Assembly: GCA_964601575.1 (NCBI GenBank)
Contig: CAZROA010000076.1
Location: 1-19,951 of the forward strand
Direction: 5' to 3'
Length of the DNA: 19,951 nt
DNA from: CAZKEG01 sp964601575
GTDB taxonomy: Bacteria; Desulfobacterota; Thermodesulfobacteria; Thermodesulfobacteriales; Thermodesulfatatoraceae
Positions 6,865 through 13,573 of this stretch are shown here, piece after piece. The notes beneath the pieces are model-generated. The model was given only the letters and a program-made list of their open reading frames with translations. It made no database searches and had not been told where the DNA came from. Both the position numbers and the translations under genes were made by a program. Numbering within the stretch: the first letter of the stretch is position 1; each line of letters opens with the position of its first letter.

Positions 6865-8260
6865 AGCCGGAAATAAAGCCACCCTTTTTAGGACCGGAGT
6901 CCCGGTCCTAGGGGGGCGTTTTAGACTCTATGTCACCCCAGATGGGCTTGAGGCCTACCTAAAGGTAGAAGATGAACATCAGCTCCTTTCCACCGAAGAC
7001 CTTCAACGTCTCCGTCAGGAATTGCAAAAATTAGGCATTGTCCACGGTATCTTAGATCCTCCGGAGTATTCCCCGCATACGATCATTGTGGCCAGAGGGA
7101 CTCCTCCGATCCGGGGAAAGGATGGCTGCATCGAGGTCTTGGTAGATCTAGAGCGGGGTCCTAAAGAAAAAGACGGAAAGATCGACCTGCGCGAACTGAA
7201 TTCTATTGTCTGCGTGAGGGCTGGCCAAGCGGTGGCCAGGAAGATTCCTCCCACTCCTGGTGAGTCGGGGATGGATGTCTTTGGACAGCCGATTCCTCCT
7301 ACTCCCGGTAAAGAAGTGAATTTTAAATACGGTAAAGGCCTTGAGGTAAGCCCCGATGGGTCCCTTCTCCTGGCCAAGACAGACGGTGTCCTTATCAATG
7401 AAGGGGGAAAGTTCAAGATTCAGCCCGTCTATTGCATAAATTCTGATATCGACTGGGACATCGGTAATATTCACTTCCGAGGAGAGAAACTGACCATCCG
7501 CGGCGACGTAAAACCCGGTTTTTTGGTGGAGGCCTGGGGTGATTTGGAAATACATGGTCGCGTGGAAAACGACGTGACCATAAGGGTCTTCGGGGACCTG
7601 ACTATCTTGGGGCCGGTCCAAGGGGAGGAGACAATCATCGATTGCGAGGGGGATGCCTCTCTTTCCATCGTTGAGTACGCCACCCTTTCTATAGGAGGAA
7701 ACCTCTCGGTTAAAGAATATCTCCTGAGCGCCCAGTGCCGGGTAGGAGGAAATCTCCAGGTGATTAAAGGGGTGGGGAAAATAGTCGGAGGGAAATATCA
7801 TGTCCGCGAATCCGTGGTGGCTCAGATCTTGGGGAGTAGTGCCCATGTCAATACCTTGATCAAGGCCGGCTATGACGAGTTTTTACAAGAGCGGTTGGAA
7901 GAGCTTTCCGGTCAGATAGGCATGGCCGAAGAGATTTTAGACAAATTAACCAGGGCCCTCATCACCGCGACCAGACTCTACAAAGAAGGCCGGCTCAAAA
8001 AGGAAAAGGTGACCCTTCTGGAAAAGATCAGGAAAAAATATAAGGAAGTGGATCGATATCTAGAGGAGCTGAAACAGCAAAAACAACACATCCTTGAGAC
8101 CCTGGAATCCCTCAAAGGGGCCCATGTACAGGTCCTAAAAGAGATCTACCCCGGGGTAGAGATCTGGATCACGGATAAGAAATTCAAAATTTTTCGTCAT
8201 TTACCCGGCGGCATCTTTTATTACCAGGAGAAAAAGATCCTCTTCAAACCCAAGGGTTAG
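6854..8260 (+). CDS. FapA/DUF342 family protein, copy 2
   Basis: The 468-residue tandem paralogue of the preceding gene, with the same architecture: N-terminal domain (GRFRLYVTPDGLEAYLK), VARGTPP, ELNSIVCVRAGQAV, PIPPTPGKE, then the beta-helix-like centre (SDIDWDIGNIHF, GDLEIHGRV, GGNLSVKEY, KIVGGKYHVRESVVAQILGS), a C-terminal coiled coil (about 335-430) and GVEIWITDK. Most positions of the first about 340 residues match copy 1; the coiled coil has diverged most. Runs of identical bases remain, such as 19 nt over GLAKRW-type codons near 5680 and 7220. The ATG at 6854 is the only sensible start because an in-frame TAA lies at 6836-6838; there is no Shine-Dalgarno, only the overlapping leader ORF. 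The stop overlaps the convergent HAD gene by 4 bp, with no terminator visible. Role unknown beyond the family; a homomeric or mixed assembly with copy 1 is conceivable. Confidence 0.9.
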   Translation: MAGEAGNKATLFRTGVPVLGGRFRLYVTPDGLEAYLKVEDEHQLLSTEDLQRLRQELQKLGIVHGILDPPEYSPHTIIVARGTPPIRGKDGCIEVLVDLERGPKEKDGKIDLRELNSIVCVRAGQAVARKIPPTPGESGMDVFGQPIPPTPGKEVNFKYGKGLEVSPDGSLLLAKTDGVLINEGGKFKIQPVYCINSDIDWDIGNIHFRGEKLTIRGDVKPGFLVEAWGDLEIHGRVENDVTIRVFGDLTILGPVQGEETIIDCEGDASLSIVEYATLSIGGNLSVKEYLLSAQCRVGGNLQVIKGVGKIVGGKYHVRESVVAQILGSSAHVNTLIKAGYDEFLQERLEELSGQIGMAEEILDKLTRALITATRLYKEGRLKKEKVTLLEKIRKKYKEVDRYLEELKQQKQHILETLESLKGAHVQVLKEIYPGVEIWITDKKFKIFRHLPGGIFYYQEKKILFKPKG

Positions 8261-8940
8261 GTCCCGTTTGAATAGTCTTTGGGGAAGAGCCTTTTGAGGT
8301 CCCCTCCTGGATAAAACAAGGCCCAAAGCCCAGCCCTACGGGCGGCCAAGACGTCTTCCTCGAGGTTATCACCGATCATCAGGGCCTGATCAGGCAAGAC
8401 TTTAAGGCTTCGGCAGGCCAGCTCAAAGAAGGCCGGATCCGGTTTGGCGATACCTAGTTCACAGGCGATAAAGACCTCTTCGAAAAGGTCTAAAAGACCG
8501 AAGTCCTTGAGTAGGCGTCTTAGCCTTTCATCCCAATTGGAGACAATGGCCAATCGGCGTCCCTGTTTACGCAAGAGGGAAAGGACTTCTATCCCTGGGG
8601 AGGGTCTAAAGGCCTCTTTTCGGGCAAAGGCTTCATAACAGGCCCGGTAGGCCGCTTTTGGATCGGTAAGTTTGCCATAGGGAGAGACGGTGTCCAAAAA
8701 TATCTGGTACCATTCTTGGAAGCATTCCTTTGGGGTCAATCTCCTTCGATGGCCTCGTTTGAGATGGGCCTGCCAAGCCTCTTGAAAACTTTGATCCAGA
8801 TCCGCAGGCGAGGCCGAAAGCCCGAAAGGGCGACAGACCTCGGCGTAGATATGCCCCACCGAAGGCCAGATCCGAAAAAGGGTCCCTTCGGCGTCGAACA
8901 AAACGACCTTGATCTTTTGCCAGATCTCTAAAGGTAGCAT
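8257..8940 (-). CDS. HAD-superfamily hydrolase (REG-2/HDHD3-like)
   Basis: A 227-residue haloacid dehalogenase-fold protein, probably a small-molecule phosphatase or a relative; substrate unknown. Motif I is LFDAEGTLF: the nucleophile Asp16 is present, but the usual second Asp of DxD is Glu18. Motif II is VSNWDER (Ser134), motif III the Lys in GIAKPDPAFF (Lys166), motif IV MIGDNLEEDV (Asp191, Asp196). An alpha-helical C1 cap fills about 25-110. The start FDAxGTLF followed by SVGHIYAEV is typical of the REG-2/HDHD3-like subgroup. The Glu at the acid/base position makes ordinary phosphatase activity uncertain. It is the last gene of the 12602-8257 operon: its ATG is 2 nt after the TAG of the radical SAM gene, and its stop overlaps the convergent fapA-like gene by 4 bp. 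Confidence 0.88.
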   Translation of the reverse strand: MLPLEIWQKIKVVLFDAEGTLFRIWPSVGHIYAEVCRPFGLSASPADLDQSFQEAWQAHLKRGHRRRLTPKECFQEWYQIFLDTVSPYGKLTDPKAAYRACYEAFARKEAFRPSPGIEVLSLLRKQGRRLAIVSNWDERLRRLLKDFGLLDLFEEVFIACELGIAKPDPAFFELACRSLKVLPDQALMIGDNLEEDVLAARRAGLWALFYPGGDLKRLFPKDYSNGT

Positions 8941-8942
8941 CT

Positions 8943-9974
8943 CTAGCTATCCAGACCAGGCAAATGGGAAGAAAGATTTTCATAAAAGGCCTTGGGAGAA
9001 AGTTCGGGAAAGTCTAGTCCCTGAAGGACTAGATAGCGCCTAACGTCTACACAGAGATGACATTTTCCGGCATACCCCCGGGGATCTGGCTGGAAGCCAA
9101 ATTCCTTTATGGCCCAGGAGGCCAGGGCTGAGGGGCCTTCTTCCACGAGGATCTTGACCAAAGGAAGACTTGTGGCCTCAAAATTTCGGACAAAGCGGGG
9201 TAAATCTTCCACCTTTCCTAAAGAAAGACCGCCGCAAAAGAGGGGGATGTAATTATCGTAAGGATCGAAATGGCAGTGGCGCGAAAGACAGATCTCCTGA
9301 TAACAATCAAGTCCTCGGAAGGCCTGATAGGGCTTTAGAGACGGGGCCAAGGGGCCAAGTTCAAAGCCAGCTCGTCCCCCGGGGATAAGGGCATACCCCT
9401 CCCAGAAGATACGGCCAGCCTGGCTTGGGCCGTAAGTCTCTATCCACCTCTTGAGGGGCACGGGTCTTTCGCGGTCAAAATTGGCGATAAGCTGGATGAA
9501 ATGTTCCATATAAATCAGGACCTTATCTGGACCAAAGACCTCTTTGGCCGCCTGAATGGCTTGAAGGGTGCGCGCAAGAGGAATGGTCTCCGCGTGGAAG
9601 GGGCTCACCGAGATCAGGATATAGCGAAGCCCGGCCTCTTTTAGGAGACGAAACTTCTCAAGGCCCGTCTCTTTGTCCAAGCACCAACCGGCATTGGTCT
9701 CCACATATTCGATGGGAAGCCCAAGTTGCATAGATCTTTCTACCCCAAAGAGGAGGAGTTCAAAGTTCAAGAAGGCCTCTCCTCCGGCCAAATGAAGCCC
9801 CCGCGGGTTTTCCCAGGTCTCCTTTATGCCCAAGAGTAACTTCTCCAGTTGTTCTTTGGTCATCCAGTCCCGCCACTTGGGGCCGCAGGCATAGACACAA
9901 TGCCGGCATCCACATTGACAGCGATAAGAAAGCATAAGGCCACACGAATCAAAGGGGAGAAGGGGGTAACTCAC
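8943..9974 (-). CDS. Radical SAM protein with Cys-rich C-terminal region, function unknown
   Basis: A 343-residue radical S-adenosylmethionine enzyme. The N-terminal CX3CX2C cluster is Cys19-Cys23-Cys26, with additional Cys21 and Cys30 close by. The SAM-binding GGE is in LHLAGGEAF (about 60-68). The C-terminal third carries Cys224, Cys229, Cys234, Cys247, Cys305 and Cys308, in a spacing reminiscent of the auxiliary Fe-S clusters of SPASM/twitch proteins, but not a canonical SPASM match by eye. Start is a GTG (9972-9974) with an excellent AAGGAGGT at 9979-9986, which also contains part of the stop of the upstream fusion gene. The gap to that gene is 10 nt and to the downstream HAD gene 2 nt, so it is inside an operon. 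No short precursor peptide is visible next to it. I cannot name the substrate. Confidence 0.85.
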   Translation of the reverse strand: MSYPLLPFDSCGLMLSYRCQCGCRHCVYACGPKWRDWMTKEQLEKLLLGIKETWENPRGLHLAGGEAFLNFELLLFGVERSMQLGLPIEYVETNAGWCLDKETGLEKFRLLKEAGLRYILISVSPFHAETIPLARTLQAIQAAKEVFGPDKVLIYMEHFIQLIANFDRERPVPLKRWIETYGPSQAGRIFWEGYALIPGGRAGFELGPLAPSLKPYQAFRGLDCYQEICLSRHCHFDPYDNYIPLFCGGLSLGKVEDLPRFVRNFEATSLPLVKILVEEGPSALASWAIKEFGFQPDPRGYAGKCHLCVDVRRYLVLQGLDFPELSPKAFYENLSSHLPGLDS

Positions 9975-9984
9975 CGGAACCTCC

Positions 9985-11208
9985 TTAAGGGGAGGGCCTT
10001 TTGATCCGCCTGATTATCTCGCTGGTAGAGATTGGGAACCGGAAGGGCAGACGGACGACTTTCCCTCCTTTAGATTTGACCAAATCTGCTCCCACGATCT
10101 CTTCTTCCGGCCAATCTTCACCCTTGACCAAGACCTCCGGGCTCAGGGCCTCGATCAGCCTTTGGGGGGTATCTTCCTCGAAGATGACCACGTAATCCAC
10201 GCAGGCCAGAGAGGCCAGGACCAAAGCACGTTCTTCCTGAGGGACTATAGGCCGAGCTGGGCCTTTGAGACGTCGAAGGGAACGATCAGAATTAAGCCCT
10301 ACCACCAAAAAATCCCCCAACCTACGGGCCTCAAAGAGATAACTTACGTGACCGGCATGAAGCAGATCAAAACACCCGTTGGTAAAGACCATCTTTTGTC
10401 CGGTCTGCCGCCGGGAGGCCACTTCCGTTAAAAGACTAGAAAGGGGAAGAATCTTCTCTTCTGGGGTGGTAGTGAGGACCTTTCGCGTCGTAGTAAAAAG
10501 TCTCTTTGCCGCTTGAATTTCTTTTATTTCCAGATCAACGGTGAAGGTTCCTGGTGAGCCTTCCAGGGCAAAGATCTCTCGGCCCTCGGGATCAAGGGCC
10601 AGACTGTGCCCCCCTAGACTTTCTCCACCGGCCTCACCTGTGGCGTTGACTCCGATGACAAAGACTTGGTTTTCTATGGCCCTTGCCCGCAAGAGATGGA
10701 CAAAGTGTTGAATACGTCTCCGAGGCCACAGGGCCAAGATCACCAAGACCTGGGCCCCAAGGAGGGCCAGCCTCTTCGAAAGCTCTGGGAAACGCAAATC
10801 AAAACAGAGAATGGCTCCCAAACGAAGATCACCAAAAGAAAAAGGCTTGATTAGGCTCCCTGAAATAAAACCCAGCTTCTCGTCAAGACCAGGAAAGAGA
10901 TTGACCTTAATTCCCACCAAAGAGCGCCCTTGGGGTGATAAAAGTATGGCTCCATTGAATAGTTTTTCTCCTTCTTGATAAGGGACTCCAAGGAGTAAGG
11001 GAACCCCCTTGGTCTTGACCGTTTTTTCAAGTTCTTCCAGGGCCTCTTGGTGATCTCCGAGGGGAAGGCTTTCTGGATAACCGAGGAGGGCCAGCTCTGG
11101 GGCCAGGACCAGATCGGCTTCGACGGAGAGATAGAGTTCTTTTAGATGGGATAGATTGTCTTTGATACGACCGCTTCTGATCTCGGGTTGGATAACGGCG
11201 ATTTTCAT
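9985..11208 (-). CDS. Fusion: nitrilase-superfamily amidohydrolase + HldE C-domain (heptose-1-phosphate adenylyltransferase)
   Basis: A 407-residue two-domain cytoplasmic protein. Residues 1 to about 245 are a carbon-nitrogen hydrolase with the catalytic triad Glu38 (LAPELALLGYP), Lys101 (GIKVNLF) and Cys135 (ILCFDLRFPEL), plus RARAIENQVFVIGVN; this group includes omega-amidases and similar amidases. Residues about 255-400 are a RfaE2/HldE-C-type nucleotidyltransferase: VFTNGCFDLLHAGH with HAGH at 284-287, GLNSDRSLRRLKGPARPI, EEDTPQRLIEAL, VKGEDW and the ISTSEIIRRI tail. That domain makes ADP-heptose from heptose-1-phosphate and ATP for LPS core synthesis. Both domains keep their key residues, so both may be active. 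The ATG has only a weak AGG. It follows comF by 10 nt and precedes the radical SAM gene by 10 nt. A single frame runs through both parts with no stop, so it is a true fusion in this sequence. Confidence 0.9.
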   Translation of the reverse strand: MKIAVIQPEIRSGRIKDNLSHLKELYLSVEADLVLAPELALLGYPESLPLGDHQEALEELEKTVKTKGVPLLLGVPYQEGEKLFNGAILLSPQGRSLVGIKVNLFPGLDEKLGFISGSLIKPFSFGDLRLGAILCFDLRFPELSKRLALLGAQVLVILALWPRRRIQHFVHLLRARAIENQVFVIGVNATGEAGGESLGGHSLALDPEGREIFALEGSPGTFTVDLEIKEIQAAKRLFTTTRKVLTTTPEEKILPLSSLLTEVASRRQTGQKMVFTNGCFDLLHAGHVSYLFEARRLGDFLVVGLNSDRSLRRLKGPARPIVPQEERALVLASLACVDYVVIFEEDTPQRLIEALSPEVLVKGEDWPEEEIVGADLVKSKGGKVVRLPFRFPISTSEIIRRIKRPSP

Positions 11209-11218
11209 GGCCTGTATT

Positions 11219-11914
11219 CTAACCAGCCCGGGCCAAAACAGCTACATAAATCTCCTTGGCTCCGGAGGCCTTAAGTACCTTGGCGCATTCTTCTACCGTA
11301 GCCCCGGTGGTCATGACGTCATCGAAAAGGAGCACCCGTTTTCCCGAAACAGAAACACCGCGGGCCAAGGCAAAGGCCTGCCTTACGTTTTTGAGCCGGG
11401 CCTTCAAGGAGAGGTCGACCTGGGGTTTAGTATCTCTGATTCTTTCTAGCCACGTCTTGACCGCAGATCGACCAAATATCTTCTGCGCTAAGAGTTGGCT
11501 TTGGTTATAGCCTCGTGCAAACAAACGCTTTCGGTGAAGGGGTACCGGGATGACCAGGTCAAAAGGGGGAAGGGAGGCCTTGATCGTTTCTTGCCACAAA
11601 AGGGCCAAGGGGCGAGCCAACCATAGTTTCCCTTGGTATTTGAATTGTGAAATGGCCTTAGCCAAGGGGCCTTCATAGCGAAAAGGGGCAAGGACACGCC
11701 GAAAAGGTCGGGCCCTCTTGGCACAATCTTGGCAAAGATGTAGATCGTCCTCGCCATGATATGGTCTGGCACAAATTGGACAAGCAGCCCCAAGCAAGAT
11801 CAGTCCTTCCCGGCAAGAAGGGCAGAGGAGATCCTTGGTCGGTCTTCCGCAAAAAAGGCAATAAGGTGGAAAACAAAAATCCGGAAAAGAAAGGAAAAAC
11901 GACCTAAAATTCAA
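11219..11914 (-). CDS. ComF-family phosphoribosyltransferase-like protein
   Basis: A 231-residue ComF/GntX family protein: an N-terminal zinc-binding part followed by a type I phosphoribosyltransferase fold. The family is needed for DNA uptake in naturally competent bacteria, but many members occur in non-competent species and their reaction is unknown. CxxC pairs at Cys19/22, 31/34, 45/48 and 61/64 can hold zinc. The PRTase part shows IPVPLHRKRLFARGYNQSQLLA and the PRPP loop VLLFDDVMTTGAT (about 195-207). Start is a TTG (11912-11914) with AGGAAAGG just upstream; no ATG precedes the conserved Cys region. It overlaps the 3' end of the metallo-beta-lactamase-fold gene by 11 nt, in a compact operon. 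No other competence gene is in the window. Confidence 0.88.
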   Translation of the reverse strand: MNFRSFFLSFPDFCFPPYCLFCGRPTKDLLCPSCREGLILLGAACPICARPYHGEDDLHLCQDCAKRARPFRRVLAPFRYEGPLAKAISQFKYQGKLWLARPLALLWQETIKASLPPFDLVIPVPLHRKRLFARGYNQSQLLAQKIFGRSAVKTWLERIRDTKPQVDLSLKARLKNVRQAFALARGVSVSGKRVLLFDDVMTTGATVEECAKVLKASGAKEIYVAVLARAG

Positions 11915-12602
11915 GGACCTTTCCTGCCCCTATAGAGATAAAACCCTCTTGGTAGAGATCGGCAAAGATCTCTCGGGCCTTGTCTCCGGTACAATGAGAA
12001 GGGGCTACATAACGGACGCCAAGCTGCTCTAAGCCCTCGATGATCTGAAGGATCACCTTTTTAGACTGGTTTAGGAGATGAAACCCTCCGAGGACCAAGA
12101 CCGGGGGTTGTCCAAAGAGGGAGACCACGGCCTGGGCCATATTGAGGATCCCGGGATGGGCGCAACCGGTGATCAAGGCCAAGCCTTGCTCTCCTTGGAC
12201 TACAAGCCCGGCTTCAGGTACCGGGCCTTCTAGTCTACCGGTAGTAAAGACCCCAGGGGCTATTTCTTTGGGCTCGTCAATCCATTCCACCGAGGCCCCT
12301 AAACGGACGGCCTCTCTGGCAAAGTGCGAAGAAAAGGCAGAGTGTAGAATGACCCTTTTCCCGGGATCTTGGCTCAGGAGATCGAAGAGTCCGCCGGTAT
12401 GATCCCAATGAAAATGAGACAGGAGGACCAAGTCAAAATCTTTAGGGGCGATTCCCAGGCAGGCCATATTATGGGTGAGGACCGAACCGCTTGAGCCTGT
12501 ATCGAAAAGGAGCCTTTTTCCCGGGAGGAAACAAGAAAATCCCCAGGCTGCCTCACAGCAAGGGTCTACTTTGTAGTTATCAAAGACGATGACCAAGCGC
12601 AT
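11904..12602 (-). CDS. Metallo-beta-lactamase-fold hydrolase (COG1237, dihydropterin-synthase-like)
   Basis: A 232-residue cytoplasmic MBL-fold protein. The metal-binding signature is LLSHFHWDHTGG, with further ligands expected at ITGCAHPG and the His of APSHCTGD. LLFDTGSSG, HNMACLGI and SHCTGDKA match the COG1237 group, named for the archaeal 7,8-dihydropterin-6-methyl-4-aminobenzene-5'-phosphate synthase; most bacterial members have no tested substrate. I start at the ATG 12600-12602 (MRLVIVFDNY) with GAGAGGTG about 5 nt upstream; a GTG two codons earlier (12608) is too close to the same Shine-Dalgarno. It is the first gene of the minus-strand operon MBL-comF-nitrilase/HldE2-radical SAM-HAD and faces the SYLF gene across a 72-bp divergent region. 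Confidence 0.85.
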   Translation of the reverse strand: MRLVIVFDNYKVDPCCEAAWGFSCFLPGKRLLFDTGSSGSVLTHNMACLGIAPKDFDLVLLSHFHWDHTGGLFDLLSQDPGKRVILHSAFSSHFAREAVRLGASVEWIDEPKEIAPGVFTTGRLEGPVPEAGLVVQGEQGLALITGCAHPGILNMAQAVVSLFGQPPVLVLGGFHLLNQSKKVILQIIEGLEQLGVRYVAPSHCTGDKAREIFADLYQEGFISIGAGKVLEF

Positions 12603-12614
12603 AGGCACCTCTCA

Positions 12615-12643
12615 TTGTGTAATTGTTTAAAATTCTCTATAAT
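12615..12643 (+). promoter_or_regulatory. Sigma-70-type promoter for the SYLF gene
   Basis: A perfect -10 box TATAAT (12638-12643) lies 17 bp downstream of a TTGTGT (12615-12620) that keeps the TTG of the -35 consensus. The start of transcription would fall near 12649-12651, giving a leader of about 25 nt before the SYLF ATG. The opposite-strand promoter for the MBL operon is less clear; a TAGGCA/TATAGA pair with 17-bp spacing overlaps the same region. Confidence 0.5.
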
Positions 12644-12648
12644 CTCTG

Positions 12649-12662
12649 GGCAAAATTTTGCC
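12649..12662. promoter_or_regulatory. Perfect 14-bp palindrome, possible operator
   Basis: GGCAAAATTTTGCC equals its own reverse complement. It lies exactly between the TATAAT box and the AGGAGG ribosome-binding site of the SYLF gene, at about +1 to +14 of the predicted transcript, and within the divergent control region of the MBL operon. That position suits a dimeric repressor site. No regulator gene is adjacent. Confidence 0.4.
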
Positions 12663-12674
12663 TAGGAGGAAATG

Positions 12675-13346
12675 ATGCGGTCTGGAAAAAAGACACTGAT
12701 TTGTTTCTTTCTGTCCTTTCTGATCTTGTCTTCCACGGCCCTGGCCAAAACCAACTATACCAAAGCCCAAGAGCTGGTTGATCGATCGGTAATCGTGCTC
12801 AAGCGTTTTCTTGCTGATCCGCAGATGGAATGGTTTCGCCGGCATATCAAAGAGGCCAAAGGGGTCATGATTATCCCCCAGCTCATCAAAGGGGGCTTTT
12901 TTATTGGTGGCTCCGGGGGTAGTGGGGTCCTTCTCGTTCGAGATCCAAAGTACGGCTGGTCTTATCCGGCCTTTTACCTTATTGGCTCGGTCTCTTTCGG
13001 TCTCCAGATCGGAGGAGAAGTCTCAGAGATTGTCCTCTTGGTCACCACCCAAAAGGGGATCGATGCCTTACTTTCCACCGCGGTGAAACTCGGGGGAGAC
13101 GTAAGTGTGGCTGCCGGTCCGGTGGGGATGGGGGCCAAGGCCCAGATTGCGGATATCTTGGCCTTTGGTCGCTCCAAAGGAGCCTTTGCCGGGGTGAGTA
13201 TTGAAGGGGCGGTGATCAAGCCGAAGGATTCTTGGAACAAGGCCTACTACGGTCGTCCGGTGCGCCCGGTAGAGATTTTGGTCCTGCATAAGGTGAGCAA
13301 CCCCCAGGCCGATAAATTGCGCCGTCTCCTTAACCAATTTAAATAA
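12675..13346 (+). CDS. Secreted SYLF-domain (Ysc84/DUF500) lipid-binding-type protein
   Basis: A 223-residue exported protein. An N-terminal signal peptide (MRSGKKTLICFF... to STALA, cleavage before KTNYT) is followed by a SYLF domain over about 35-220: IKEAKGVMIIPQLIKGGFFIGGSGGSGVLLVRD, WSYPAFYLIGSVSFGLQIGGEVSEIVLLV and GAFAGVSIEGAV are the family's hallmark blocks. SYLF domains of eukaryotic Ysc84/SH3YL1 bind phosphoinositides; bacterial secreted versions have no settled role, and envelope lipid binding is an inference. AGGAGG at 12664-12669 is only 2 nt from the ATG at 12672 but 5 nt from the ATG at 12675, so I use the second. The gene appears monocistronic, with its own promoter and a divergent operon to its left. 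Confidence 0.88.
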   Translation: MRSGKKTLICFFLSFLILSSTALAKTNYTKAQELVDRSVIVLKRFLADPQMEWFRRHIKEAKGVMIIPQLIKGGFFIGGSGGSGVLLVRDPKYGWSYPAFYLIGSVSFGLQIGGEVSEIVLLVTTQKGIDALLSTAVKLGGDVSVAAGPVGMGAKAQIADILAFGRSKGAFAGVSIEGAVIKPKDSWNKAYYGRPVRPVEILVLHKVSNPQADKLRRLLNQFK

Positions 13347-13573
13347 CAACCCCTCATCATTCCTGTATCTTTTGGTTTTCGTCCTTTTAAATCCGAAAAG
13401 CCGATAATGTTTTTCATTTTCGGCCTAAGAGAAAGCAGAACCAGGTTTATGGCCTTTAAACCTCATTGACAACGAAATTTAGCCCCATTAAGGGATGGTA
13501 AACTGGGAGTAGACAAACTTAAATAAAGCGTCATCGGGCACAAATTTAAAATTTAAATAAGAAGGGGGGTTTT
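13347..13573 (+). promoter_or_regulatory. Intergenic region upstream of the TSUP permease
   Basis: 227 bp without a gene. An inverted repeat CCGAAAA (13393-13399) / TTTTCGG (13417-13423) with a 17-nt loop may be a weak terminator of the SYLF transcript, but no clear T-run follows. A perfect -35 TTGACA is at 13466-13471, with only TAAGGG 17 bp downstream; another possible -10, TTAAAT, is at 13519-13524. The run GGGGGG just before the permease ATG is its ribosome-binding site. Confidence 0.3.

Noticed and set aside
7148..7846. A 232-codon open frame on the minus strand
   Set aside because: It lies wholly antisense to FapA-like copy 2, has no recognisable motif and reflects codon bias of the real gene.
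13393..13423. Inverted repeat CCGAAAA/TTTTCGG as a terminator for the SYLF gene
   Set aside because: The loop is 17 nt, the stem AT-rich and no T-run follows, so it is listed only as a weak possibility in the region entry.
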